DNA of 64,000 bases from contig DASZTO010000082.1 in assembly GCA_035548175.1 (NCBI GenBank), positions 1 through 64,000 on the forward strand. The letters run 5' to 3'. The first letter of the stretch is position 1. Each line of letters begins with the position of its first letter. Made by a program: the position numbers and the translations under genes. Shown here piece after piece: positions 52,568-61,048 of the stretch. The stretch is from CALCHA01 sp035548175. Lineage in GTDB: Bacteria > Planctomycetota > Phycisphaerae > WQYP01. The notes under the pieces are model-generated. The model had not been told where the DNA came from. It did no database searches and saw only the letters and a program-made list of their open reading frames with translations.

Positions 52568-53671
52568 ATGCCAGCCCCGCGCATCGGCCTCGAATCTCCC
52601 GCCGGATTCGTCGACGGCCTCGGCCCCCTCGACGACATCTTCCTCCGCTGGCGCGCTGCCGCACCCCCGCCGCCCCCTCCCGCCTCCCCTCTCTCCTGGC
52701 AAAAACTTCTCTGGCCTGTCGCCGCCCAATCCCTCGATCCCGCCGTCGACGCCCTCATCCTCGCCACCACCAAAGGCGACATCGCCCGACAGGTCGCCTG
52801 GATGCGCGCCGCCGATGCCGCCACTCCCGCCCCGGACGCCCCCCCCACCCTCGGCAGTTCCCTCGCCGAACTCCTCGACGCCTGCAATCTCCACGACACA
52901 CCCGCATGGGTCGTCTCCACCGCCTGCTCCTCCGGCCTCGTCGCACTCATCGACGCCGCCATCGCCGTCCAGCAGGGACAGCTCTCCCGCGTCCTCGTCG
53001 CCGCCGCCGATGTCCACGACGCCTTCACCCGCGACGGTTTCCACGCCCTCAAGGCCCTCTCCCCCTCCGGCGCCTGCCGCCCCTTCGACCGCCACCGCGA
53101 CGGACTCATCCTCGGCGCCGCCGCCGCCGCCTGCATCGTCGCGCCTCTCAATCAAAATTCCCTCTGCGAAATCACCGGCTTCGGCATCAGCAACGACGCC
53201 TCCCACATGACCGCCCCCGACCGCCAAGCCCGCGGCCTCCTCCGCGCTATCCACGCCGCACTCCGCCTCCCCGCCCTCACACCCACTGACATTGACGCCC
53301 TCCTCCTCCACGGCACCGGCACCCGCTACAACGACGCCATGGAAGCCGCCGCCATCAACGCCCTCTTCCCGCCACCGCTCCCACCGCCCCCCGTCACCGC
53401 CGTCAAAGGCCTCATCGGACATACCCTCGGCGCCTCAGGCCTCATCGAAGCCCTCCTCGCCACCCACATGATCGCACACAACACACTCCCTCCCATCGTC
53501 GGCCTCCAGGACCCCGAATATCCCGCCCTCCCCACCGCCAGCAATCTCTCAACGCCCCTACACCGTCCCATCCGCCACCTCCTCAAAACCGCCAGCGGCT
53601 TCGGCGGCATGAACGCCGCCCTCCTCCTCTCCAGAATCGACTCCAGTATCCACTCCAGGATCGACGCATGA
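52568..53671 (+). CDS. Beta-ketoacyl synthase (KAS-II-like), short form
   Basis: 367 residues, shorter than FabF (about 410). The catalytic triad is present: Cys in STACSSGLVALID near residue 118, His in HGTGTRYNDAMEA near residue 245, His in KGLIGHTLGASG near residue 280; a C-terminal TASGFGGMNAALLLS closes the thiolase fold. It likely extends acyl chains on the ACP encoded 2 kb away. Its stop overlaps the next ATG (ATGA). It is divergent from the deacetylase gene. Confidence 0.9.
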   Translation: MPAPRIGLESPAGFVDGLGPLDDIFLRWRAAAPPPPPPASPLSWQKLLWPVAAQSLDPAVDALILATTKGDIARQVAWMRAADAATPAPDAPPTLGSSLAELLDACNLHDTPAWVVSTACSSGLVALIDAAIAVQQGQLSRVLVAAADVHDAFTRDGFHALKALSPSGACRPFDRHRDGLILGAAAAACIVAPLNQNSLCEITGFGISNDASHMTAPDRQARGLLRAIHAALRLPALTPTDIDALLLHGTGTRYNDAMEAAAINALFPPPLPPPPVTAVKGLIGHTLGASGLIEALLATHMIAHNTLPPIVGLQDPEYPALPTASNLSTPLHRPIRHLLKTASGFGGMNAALLLSRIDSSIHSRIDA

Positions 53672-54261
53672 ACCCATCGACCGCCATCGCCGTCACTGCC
53701 GCTGCCGCCGTCCAAAACGACACCGTCATCGTCCGCGGCAACATCGCCCCCACCCAACGCCTCCCCCACCCCGACCCCCTCGCCGCCGCCCTCCTCCACG
53801 CCGTCGCCCTCCTCGTCTCCACACTTTCCGAACCTGCGCGCGAACGCCTCGGCCTCATCCTCGCTACCACCCACGGATGCCTCCACACCGATCGCGACTT
53901 CGACCGCTCCCGACGCGACGACCCCCGCTTCGCCAGCCCTGCCGCCTTCTCCCGCACTCTCCCCAGCACCCTCGCCGCCGAAGCCGCCCTCCGCTTCGGC
54001 CTCCGCGGCCCCAGCATGGTCCTCGCCGCCCCCGACCACTCCTCCCCCGCCCGCGCCCTCCACCGCGCCGCCGCCTGGCTCCACGCCTTTTCCCTCACCC
54101 ACTGCATCGCCGGCGCATTCGACCTGACCGACGACGTCGCGCACGTAGGGTTAGTGCTGCTGGAAACCGACGCAACCAATCCCCTCGCGCACAATCCCCA
54201 CATCGAAACATTATCCGACCTGATCGCCTGGATTCGCACCGCCGGCCAGATCGCTCCGTAA
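53668..54261 (+). CDS. Ketosynthase-like half protein without active Cys
   Basis: 197 residues, translationally coupled to the ketosynthase. It resembles the N-terminal half of a KAS (ERLGLILATTHGCLHTDRDF; RFGLRGPSMVLAAPDHSSPARALHRAAAWLHA). Where a KAS has TACSSG it reads APDHSS, so the nucleophilic Cys is missing, and the His-containing C-terminal half is not present. By analogy with chain-length factors or Ketoacyl-synt_2 proteins it may form a regulatory heterodimer. Confidence 0.75.
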   Translation: MNPSTAIAVTAAAAVQNDTVIVRGNIAPTQRLPHPDPLAAALLHAVALLVSTLSEPARERLGLILATTHGCLHTDRDFDRSRRDDPRFASPAAFSRTLPSTLAAEAALRFGLRGPSMVLAAPDHSSPARALHRAAAWLHAFSLTHCIAGAFDLTDDVAHVGLVLLETDATNPLAHNPHIETLSDLIAWIRTAGQIAP

Positions 54262-54270
54262 CCAACCGCA

Positions 54271-54633
54271 TCAACTTTCCGGCGCCGCCTTCGCCTCACC
54301 CGCATCCCGCGTAAATTGCTCCTGCGCCCAGCTCCACGCCGCCACCGTCCGCGGAAATCCCACCGTATTCATCCCCAGCAAAATCGCCTGCTCCACCTCC
54401 TCCGCCGTCGCCCCCGCCTGCCGCGCCCGCCGCACATGACTCTTCACCGCCGACTCCAGCCCCGCCCCCAGCGCAATCCCAATCTTCACCAGCGCCAATT
54501 CCTTCTTCCCCAATGGCCCCGCCGCCTCCACCGCCCGCGCCACCTCCTCATGCGCCCGCCCCAACGCCGGATACTTCCCAACAAACGCCTTGAACGTCCC
54601 CGGCAGCCCCTTGCCTACTTTCAATTCCGCCAT
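54271..54633 (-). CDS. Carboxymuconolactone decarboxylase/AhpD-family protein lacking the Cys pair
   Basis: 120 residues from ATG 54633 (GGAGG 6 nt upstream). The CMD fold is clear: KKELALVKIGIALGAGLESAVKSHVRRARQAGATAEEVEQAILLGMNTVGFP. AhpD-type peroxidatic proteins have C-x2-C before the conserved His; here the same place reads ESAVKSH, so it cannot be a thiol peroxidase and may be a decarboxylase-like member. It is convergent with the ketosynthase-like gene (9-bp gap). Confidence 0.85.
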   Translation of the reverse strand: MAELKVGKGLPGTFKAFVGKYPALGRAHEEVARAVEAAGPLGKKELALVKIGIALGAGLESAVKSHVRRARQAGATAEEVEQAILLGMNTVGFPRTVAAWSWAQEQFTRDAGEAKAAPES

Positions 54634-54795
54634 GCTCAACCTCCTGTGTACACCCCCTCACTGGTAATGCCCCCTTCCCGGTCATGCAAGCCGCCCGCCC
54701 CACATGTCGGCATCGGCATCCAAGCAAAATTACGTCCGTGCCCCGCCCCCATGGACTTGACGCCTCCCATTAACTGCTGTATTCATTGTCACAAC

Positions 54796-54810
54796 TGAGA
54801 CTCAGTCTCA
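54796..54810 (+). promoter_or_regulatory. 7-1-7 palindrome resembling a Fur-family operator
   Basis: TGAGACTCAGTCTCA is a perfect 7-1-7 inverted repeat, the geometry of Fur-type boxes (TGAGAATnATTCTCA). It lies in the long region (54634-55001) before the PEP-CTERM gene, about 190 nt upstream of its ATG. Confidence 0.55.
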
Positions 54811-54826
54811 TTTTATCGCCAAAAGT

Positions 54827-54864
54827 GGGCGACCAGATTGCCTTGCACAGTTCTCTGGTCGCCC
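54827..54864 (+). other. Perfect 11-bp inverted repeat in leader of the PEP-CTERM operon
   Basis: GGGCGACCAGA (54827-54837) and TCTGGTCGCCC (54854-54864) enclose 16 nt. It directly follows the palindrome at 54796 and would form a stable hairpin early in the transcript. Confidence 0.7.
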
Positions 54865-55001
54865 GGCACGACAGCCGCATGGGCCGCCGCTCGATCATCT
54901 TCCCCACCAGATCGATCGCTTGCAAGCCGCCAGTGCGACTGCCTCACGGGTTCGGCACGTGTCCGCACCCGTCCGTAAGTCATTCGCATTGGAGGCCTTC
55001 T

Positions 55002-55769
55002 ATGAAAATCTGTTGGATCCTTCCTGCCGCTGTCTTGGCCGGTGCCTTCGCTACCCAGCGCTATGCCGCCGCCACCCCCCTCTTCACCTTCACGTCCCCA
55101 GCCGGCTGGTCCGTCGGCGCCCCCGGCTCGACCTACCAGGAATGGGCCGCCGATGGCCAGGCCGATGACATCGCCGGCGCCCCCAACGTCGCTTTCAACG
55201 ATGCCGGCGCCGGCCTCCCCCAACCCGCACTCACCGCCGCCACCCCCGGCTTCGTCGCCGGCAGCGGCGGATTCTATTCCTTCAGCGGCCCCTACACCGT
55301 TACCGCCGCCATCCATAACGCCACCCTTGCTCCCCCTGCCGACGCCGGCACTTACGTCATCGTCCAGACCTTCGCCACCATCAACTCCGATGATGGCGAG
55401 GGACATTCAGGAACTGTCCTCGACGAAAGCATCACCGACTCCGCCGGCGCCGCCATCCCCGGCGCGCAGCACGTGCGCTCCACCATCTACGGTTACGCCG
55501 AGAACTTCCCCAGCTCCTTCGGCCCCGTCGATGTCCAGGCCACTATCGACGAATACTGGCTCCCCAACTTCACCGCTGATTTCAACGCCACCCTCGACAT
55601 GATCGACGACTCCAGCCTCCAGGGCGTGCGCGTCGATTCGATCCTCGCCTCCGCCGGCCCGGGCGGCGCAGCCCCCTTCGCGATCACTCCCGTCCCCGAG
55701 CCCGCCACGCTCGCCGCCCTCTGCAGCGCCGGAACGTTGCTGCTGCTCCGCCGGCGCAAGCATGTCTGA
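55002..55769 (+). CDS. PEP-CTERM sorting-domain protein
   Basis: 255 residues, GGAGG before ATG 55002. Signal peptide (MKICWILPAAVLAGAFA), a beta-rich body of about 200 residues with no named domain, and a C-terminal VPEPATLAALCSAGTLLLLRRRK: PEP motif, hydrophobic helix and basic tail, recognised by exosortase. It is therefore surface-exported and anchored or released. First gene of a three-gene plus-strand set. Confidence 0.88.
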   Translation: MKICWILPAAVLAGAFATQRYAAATPLFTFTSPAGWSVGAPGSTYQEWAADGQADDIAGAPNVAFNDAGAGLPQPALTAATPGFVAGSGGFYSFSGPYTVTAAIHNATLAPPADAGTYVIVQTFATINSDDGEGHSGTVLDESITDSAGAAIPGAQHVRSTIYGYAENFPSSFGPVDVQATIDEYWLPNFTADFNATLDMIDDSSLQGVRVDSILASAGPGGAAPFAITPVPEPATLAALCSAGTLLLLRRRKHV

Positions 55770-55781
55770 ACAACAACACTC

Positions 55782-55809
55782 CCGGCGGAGACTGTGCGGT
55801 CTCCGCCGG
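55782..55809 (+). terminator. Strong hairpin between PEP-CTERM and pseudopilin genes
   Basis: A perfect 11-bp stem (55782-55792 with 55799-55809, 6-nt loop), 12 bp after the stop. It is followed by TCTTG rather than a T-run, so partial termination or mRNA stabilisation is likely, leaving the downstream genes less expressed. Confidence 0.6.
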
Positions 55810-55827
55810 TCTTGCCGGGAGGCCCTC

Positions 55828-56724
55828 ATGCAATCCCTGATGCGAAGGCCCACGCGCGCCTTCACGCTCATTGAAATGCTCGTAGTCGTGGCCGTGATCA
55901 GCGTGCTGATCGCGATCATGATGCCCGCGCTTTCACTCGCCAAACGACAGGCCAGACAAGCCGCGACCGCTAGCGCCATCCGCGAACTGATCCAAGGATA
56001 CACCCTCTACCACACCGAAAACGATGGCGCCCTCCTCCTGGGATATCCCCCCGCCTATCTCAACGGCCAACTCCTCTCCGTCACCCTCCCCACCGGCCAA
56101 ACCATCCCCGGTCCAGGTTCCTTCGCCGGCTCGCTCTCCATCCTCCGCTATCCCGCGCGCATGGCTCCCTATGAAAATAACGTCTGGAAAATTATGTATC
56201 AGGACAGCTTCATGCCCAGCACGCCGCCCCTGCAAGGCGACACCGTCGCTCAAGCCTCCGCCAAGGCTTATCAGCTCTCCCTCTTCCCCAGCTTCGGCCT
56301 CAATTCCACCTTCCTCGGCGGAGATTTCAGCGAAAAAGGTTTCACCGGGACCGCCCCCAATTACCACCTGAACATGGCCGGCCCCGCCCTCTTCCGCGCC
56401 ACCCAGGTCCAGCGCCCCGCGCAAACCCTCGTGTTTGTCGAAACCGCCGAACGCAACATCGCCGCGGGAATCACCGGCGGAGACCGGGGCCTCTTCCGCG
56501 CCACGCCCCCCGTCGCCGCTGGCCGTCAATGGCGCGCCGCAGCCGGACGCATCCAGGTCGTGAATCAGTCCGCCGACATCGGCATGCCTTACAGCCGATC
56601 CACCGGCCGCATCGTCGTCGCCTTCTTCGACGGCCACGCCGAAGCCATGAAGCCCGCAGACCTTGACGACATGCGCCTCTGGTGGCCCGACGCAACCGCC
56701 CCCGACCAGGATTTCGTGCATTGA
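55828..56724 (+). CDS. Prepilin-type N-terminal cleavage/methylation protein (divergent)
   Basis: 298 residues; GGGAGG 5 nt before ATG 55828. Leader MQSLMRRPTRA|FTLIEMLVVVAVISVLIAIMMPAL has Ala rather than Gly before the cleaved Phe. The body ends with IVVAFFDGHAEAMKPADLDDMRLWWPD, the DGH motif of planctomycete prepilin-associated proteins. It is only distantly related to the four-gene array at 20.7-25 kb. Its place between a PEP-CTERM gene and a DUF4198/kelch gene suggests a shared surface function. Confidence 0.88.
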   Translation: MQSLMRRPTRAFTLIEMLVVVAVISVLIAIMMPALSLAKRQARQAATASAIRELIQGYTLYHTENDGALLLGYPPAYLNGQLLSVTLPTGQTIPGPGSFAGSLSILRYPARMAPYENNVWKIMYQDSFMPSTPPLQGDTVAQASAKAYQLSLFPSFGLNSTFLGGDFSEKGFTGTAPNYHLNMAGPALFRATQVQRPAQTLVFVETAERNIAAGITGGDRGLFRATPPVAAGRQWRAAAGRIQVVNQSADIGMPYSRSTGRIVVAFFDGHAEAMKPADLDDMRLWWPDATAPDQDFVH

Positions 56725-56769
56725 TTTTTTTTCCAATGGGGTGGGGCAACTTTCATGAAAGGATATCCC

Positions 56770-58428
56770 ATGAAGCGAATCATGATGGGAACCATGGCCC
56801 TCGTGCTGGCGACCAGCGCAACAGCGCGAGCGCACTTTGTGTTCGTCACACCGGACGCTGCCGGCAACACCGCCAGGGTCTTCCTGAGCGAAACGCTCAC
56901 ACCCGATCAAAGCATCCCCACCACCTACGTCGCTTCCGCAAAACTCTCCCTGCGCGATGCTGCCGGCCAGGAACACGCGCTCACGTTGCAGAATGGCGCG
57001 CACTTCATGATCACCAGGCTGCCCGGCGCCAACGGCATACGCCTCGTCCACGGCCAGGACAACCTGGGCGTCACCCAGCGCGACGCCGATCATCCCTACG
57101 ATCTGATCTATTTCCCCAAGACCATCCTCGGCGATCCTTTCGACGCCAAAGCCATTGTGGGAGGCGATGCCCCCGTGGAACTGATTCCCGTCGGAAACGC
57201 CCGTGCGTTCACGCTCAAATTCGTGGCGAACGGTCAGCCCCTCGCCGACGCCGACGTGACTGTCCTGTTGCCGGATGGATCGAGCAAAGTCCTGACAACC
57301 CACACCGATGGAACCACCGACGCGCTGATGCAACCAGGCCAATACGGCGCTTGGGCACGCCATTTCGTAAAGGCCAGCGGCGAACGCGACGGGAAAAAGT
57401 TTGAAGAGGTCCGCGAATACGCAACGCTCGTCTTCACCTCGAAAAATGCCCCACAGCCGCCAGTCCAACAAGCCACCACAGCGCCCGCTGATCTCTTCGC
57501 CACCATGCCCCAGGCCGCCTCCAGCTTTGGCGCAGTTGCCAGCGACGGCTATCTCTACCTCTACGGCGGCCACATCGCGCCTACTCACACCTACTCCACC
57601 CAAGCCGTCTCCGGCCAATTCCATCGTCTCAAGCTCACGGAAAACCCCCACGACCGAATTTGGGAAACCCTCCCCGCCGGCCCGCCCATGCAGGGCATGA
57701 ACCTCGCCGCCTCCGGCGGAAAAATCTACCGCATCGGCGGCATGGAACCCACCAACAAACCCGGCGAGCCAGAGAACACCCGCTCGCTCGACACGTGTGC
57801 CTTCTTCGATCCGGCAACCAGGCAATGGTCCCCCCTCCCGCCGCTGCCCGCGCCACGCTCCTCCCACGATGTCGTCGCCATCAACCACACGCTCATCGTC
57901 GTCGGCGGCTGGAACCTCGTCGGCGACCAGCAAAACTGGCAGGATTCCCTCCTCACCCTCGACCTCTCTAACCCGCACGCCGCCTGGCAATCCCATCCGC
58001 AACCCTTCCACCGCCGCGCCCTCATCGCCGCCGCTTACCAGAACAAACTCTATGTCATCGGCGGCTTCGACGAGAACGAACAAGTCGTCAACCGCGTCGA
58101 CATCTTCGATCCCCACACCGACCAATGGACTGCCGGCCCCGCACTGCCCGCCAAAGGCTTCGCCGCCTTCGGCCCCGCCGCCTGCGCCCTCGACGGCCAG
58201 CTCTACGTCAGCCTTGGCGACGGCTCCCTCAACCGCCTCGAAGGCGACACGTGGGTGCAAGTCGGCCACGCCACCCCGCGCCTCGTCCACCGCATCGCAC
58301 CCTTCAACCACGACATCCTCGTGATCGGCGGTGCAACGATGACCAGCGGAAACCTGGCTTCCATCGAGCGCGTCACCCCCGCCGCTCCCGGCCAGCGTAT
58401 CACGGCACCAGTCGGCGATCACCAGTGA
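56770..58428 (+). CDS. DUF4198 domain fused to kelch repeats, secreted
   Basis: 552 residues. Signal peptide (IMMGTMALVLATSATARA), then AHFVFVTPDAAGNTARVFLSE and a beta domain of about 210 residues matching DUF4198, a family linked to periplasmic metal (Ni/Co) handling. After a short linker come kelch-type blades (GYLYLYGGHIAPT, GKIYRIGGMEP, HTLIVVGGWNLV, NKLYVIGGFDENEQ, DILVIGGATM). The start at 56770 has AAGGA; ATG 56755 is an alternative. The domain pair is uncommon. Confidence 0.82.
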   Translation: MKRIMMGTMALVLATSATARAHFVFVTPDAAGNTARVFLSETLTPDQSIPTTYVASAKLSLRDAAGQEHALTLQNGAHFMITRLPGANGIRLVHGQDNLGVTQRDADHPYDLIYFPKTILGDPFDAKAIVGGDAPVELIPVGNARAFTLKFVANGQPLADADVTVLLPDGSSKVLTTHTDGTTDALMQPGQYGAWARHFVKASGERDGKKFEEVREYATLVFTSKNAPQPPVQQATTAPADLFATMPQAASSFGAVASDGYLYLYGGHIAPTHTYSTQAVSGQFHRLKLTENPHDRIWETLPAGPPMQGMNLAASGGKIYRIGGMEPTNKPGEPENTRSLDTCAFFDPATRQWSPLPPLPAPRSSHDVVAINHTLIVVGGWNLVGDQQNWQDSLLTLDLSNPHAAWQSHPQPFHRRALIAAAYQNKLYVIGGFDENEQVVNRVDIFDPHTDQWTAGPALPAKGFAAFGPAACALDGQLYVSLGDGSLNRLEGDTWVQVGHATPRLVHRIAPFNHDILVIGGATMTSGNLASIERVTPAAPGQRITAPVGDHQ

Positions 58429-58434
58429 ACCCAC

Positions 58435-59199
58435 CTATCCCGCTAACCCCTTCGTCGGGAATTTTGCGCGAAGGTTCAGCGCCTTGCGCTGCGCGGCGTG
58501 CAACTCCCTGATGCCGCCGGCGGCGAGTTTGAGCATGCTGTCCAGTTCCTTCATCGAAAACGTCGCATGCTCCCCAGTCCCCTGCACCTCCACGAACGTC
58601 TCATCCGCCAGCATCGCTACGTTCATGTCCACATGCGCTTCGACATCCTCCGCATAATCCAGATCCAGCACCGGCACGCCCTCCACCATCCCCACGCTCA
58701 CCGCCGCCACCTGGTTGCGAATCGGTTCGGCGGTCCTCGCAAGCGATCCCGCCTTCTTCGCCGCCGCCACCGCATCCCACACCGCCACCCACGCCCCCGT
58801 GATCGCCGCCGTGCGCGTCCCCCCGTCCGCCTGCAACACGTCGCAGTCCACAAACAGCGTCAGCCCGTCAAGCTGCGCCAGATCGATGCACGACCTCAGC
58901 GCCCGGCCGATCAGCCGCTGAATCTCCACCGACCGACCGTCCGGCTTGCCCGAGTCACGCCGCTTCCGCGTCGTCGTCGACGAGGGCAGCATCCCATACT
59001 CCGCCGTCAACCACCCGCCCGCCCCAGGCCCCTTCACCCGCAGCCACGGCGGCAAATCCTTCTCCAGCATCGCCGTGCACAACACCCGCGTCTCCCCAAA
59101 CGACATCAGCACGCTCCCCCCCGCATGACGCGTAAACCGGCGACGAATCGTAACCTCTCGCAGGTGCGAAGCACTGCGACCATCATGACGGCTCGGCAT
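58435..59199 (-). CDS. rph: Ribonuclease PH
   Basis: 254 residues from ATG 59199 (AAGGAGG upstream). It is a phosphate-dependent 3' exoribonuclease that trims tRNA ends. RNase PH motifs: FGETRVLCTAMLE, GWLTAEYGMLPSSTTTRKRRDS, GRSVEIQRLIGRALR, DCDVLQADGGTRTAAITGA and LDLDYAEDVEAHVDMNVAML, with the conserved phosphate-binding residues. It is convergent with the DUF4198/kelch gene (6-bp gap). Confidence 0.96.
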   Translation of the reverse strand: MPSRHDGRSASHLREVTIRRRFTRHAGGSVLMSFGETRVLCTAMLEKDLPPWLRVKGPGAGGWLTAEYGMLPSSTTTRKRRDSGKPDGRSVEIQRLIGRALRSCIDLAQLDGLTLFVDCDVLQADGGTRTAAITGAWVAVWDAVAAAKKAGSLARTAEPIRNQVAAVSVGMVEGVPVLDLDYAEDVEAHVDMNVAMLADETFVEVQGTGEHATFSMKELDSMLKLAAGGIRELHAAQRKALNLRAKFPTKGLAG

Positions 59200-59290
59200 C
59201 TTCGGTTCCTCCTTCCAAGCCACTCTACCCGCAAGCGCGCCCCGCCGCGATCCGGTCGCGATGCGACTCACGATCACCTATCATGCCTCC

Positions 59291-60667
59291 ATGAAACCCA
59301 CCGTCGCCAAACCCGCAACCCTGGAATATTCCGCCACCGCCGGCCCGCGCCCCGGACCCTCCGGCGCCGCCCCGCGCGCTGCCGAACCTATCGCGCGATC
59401 TCCCATCGTCATCCTGATCGTCCTGCTGCTGATGGCCGCTCTCTGGCGGCTGATCCTCGCCCTGGGCATTCTCGCCAAACCCTCGCTGGCCAATAACCTG
59501 GGCGCCCTGATCCAATGGCGCCAGCTCGACATCTTCGCCGGGCCGCTCGCCCTGCTGCTGCTTGCCTCCGCCACCCGCCGCTGGGCCGCCGCCGCCACCC
59601 CGCTGTGTGCCGCGGGCATCCTTTTCGACGCGCTCGGACTGCTGATGCAGCAAAGCGGCGCCGACATGGCCATCACCGACGGCTTGCTGCGCTCCGGCAT
59701 CGTCGCCATCGCCCTCTGCGCCGCCGTCATCGTTCTGCGCGAACTCAGCAACGCCGCCAAACGCCTCGACCCCGCCCGCGCCCAGCCATCCGTCGGCGCT
59801 GCGGCCAATCGCGGCGGCCTCGATCTGCTCGATCTCTGGCGACTGCTCACGGTGCAATGGGTCCTGGTCTGGGCGGCCGCCGAAGTCCTGCTGCGGTTCC
59901 GCTTCGCCAATGTCGATCTGGCCGCCAATCCCTCCGTGCGCCTGCTCCTGTTCATGCTCCCGGCCGCCGGTCTTGTGCCCAATGTCACCCTCTGGGTAAC
60001 CCTCTCATGGGCCCGGACGCTGGGCATCGCCGGCCAAAACGAGGCGGGACAATACGGCGGCCGGCCGCGCGCGTGGGTGACCGCGATGATCCTGCTGAAC
60101 ATCGGGGCGCTGCTGCTGATCATCTCACCTTCCAAGGCCGGCATTTTTGGATCGTTGCTGATGGCGGCGGGGCTCGGGCTGTATCTGCTGGGCTTTCCGC
60201 GCGGGGCGTGGAAGCGTGCGCCGGGCGAGGGAGGGGGAATCGGCGGCGGGTTGATCGCGGGCAGTCTGCTCATGCTGGGCATCGGAGTTCTCCTTCTCGG
60301 GGCGGCCGGGTTTTACAGCTTTGCCACCAGCCAGGCGGTTTCGGAGTATGCGCTCATGGGGATGCGGACGATGGTGTATCCGGCGTTTCCGCTGGTGTGG
60401 CTGGCGGGCGTGGGGACCTGTGCGCTGCGGCGGTGCGTGCCGGCGCGGTGGCAGCCGCGGCAGGCGGGGCTGCTGGCGGCGGTGCTGATGGCGGTGGCGG
60501 CGGTGGGGACGGCGGCGGTGTTTTTCGCGGTTGCGGCGACGGGGCCGGAAGGCGGGGGCTTTGAGCTTCTCTCGGCGACGGCGATTCTGGAGGCGGTTGG
60601 GGTGGGGCTGGGCAGCGTGGTGGCGCTGCGGGGGTTAGGCGTAACGCGCGTGAAGGGCGGCGCGTAG
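59291..60667 (+). CDS. Multi-pass membrane protein, unknown
   Basis: 458 residues with about ten hydrophobic helices (for example PIVILIVLLLMAALWRLILAL, NVTLWVTLSW, AGSLLMLGIGVLLLGAAGFYSF and LLAAVLMAVAAVGTAAVFFAVA). No family motif is recognised. Codon use changes abruptly about 60,060-60,180: the first half favours C-ending codons, the second G-ending, with the reading frame intact. Its last 33 bp overlap the convergent zinc-ribbon gene. Confidence 0.75.
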   Translation: MKPTVAKPATLEYSATAGPRPGPSGAAPRAAEPIARSPIVILIVLLLMAALWRLILALGILAKPSLANNLGALIQWRQLDIFAGPLALLLLASATRRWAAAATPLCAAGILFDALGLLMQQSGADMAITDGLLRSGIVAIALCAAVIVLRELSNAAKRLDPARAQPSVGAAANRGGLDLLDLWRLLTVQWVLVWAAAEVLLRFRFANVDLAANPSVRLLLFMLPAAGLVPNVTLWVTLSWARTLGIAGQNEAGQYGGRPRAWVTAMILLNIGALLLIISPSKAGIFGSLLMAAGLGLYLLGFPRGAWKRAPGEGGGIGGGLIAGSLLMLGIGVLLLGAAGFYSFATSQAVSEYALMGMRTMVYPAFPLVWLAGVGTCALRRCVPARWQPRQAGLLAAVLMAVAAVGTAAVFFAVAATGPEGGGFELLSATAILEAVGVGLGSVVALRGLGVTRVKGGA

Positions 60668-60958
60668 GGCGGGGGCTGTGAGCTGGGCGACGTTCTGATG
60701 GCTGGGGGCGTGCGTGGAGTGATCGCCGGCATAGGTGCGAATGATGAGGGCGACGAGGAGGGCGAGGAGGGCGAGGGAGACGGTGGTGTAGAGGCGGATG
60801 GCCTTTTCGACGCGCGTGCCGGAGCGGCCGTTGAAATGTTTGCCGCAGTCGGTGCATTTGACGAGCGAGAGGATGCGTGGTCCGATGACGCCGCCCCAGG
60901 GGGTGAAGCGGACGCGGGAGGCATCGGAGGCGTTGCAATAGGGGCAGGGCTGAGGCAT
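60635..60958 (-). CDS. Small zinc-ribbon membrane protein
   Basis: 107 residues. Zinc ribbon PCPYCNASDASR...LVKCTDCGKHFNGRSG (C-x2-C twice) at residues 5-45, one membrane helix (TTVSLALLALLVALII), and a short polar tail. Small proteins of this plan are common and uncharacterised in planctomycetes. Convergent overlap with the membrane gene on the other strand. Confidence 0.75.
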   Translation of the reverse strand: MPQPCPYCNASDASRVRFTPWGGVIGPRILSLVKCTDCGKHFNGRSGTRVEKAIRLYTTVSLALLALLVALIIRTYAGDHSTHAPSHQNVAQLTAPALRAALHARYA

Positions 60959-61048
60959 GGTCGGGTCTCCGGGGTGGGGGATCCTTTTGAAAACGGGGGG
61001 GAGGGGCGGGAAGTTCCCGGAAAAAGACGAAAGACGAAAGATGAAATC

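Noticed and set aside
51665..53422. A single 585-residue protein joining the deacetylase to an upstream Gly/Glu-rich region
   Set aside because: The upstream half is antisense to the ketosynthase, which has a full catalytic triad; the deacetylase starts at 52453.
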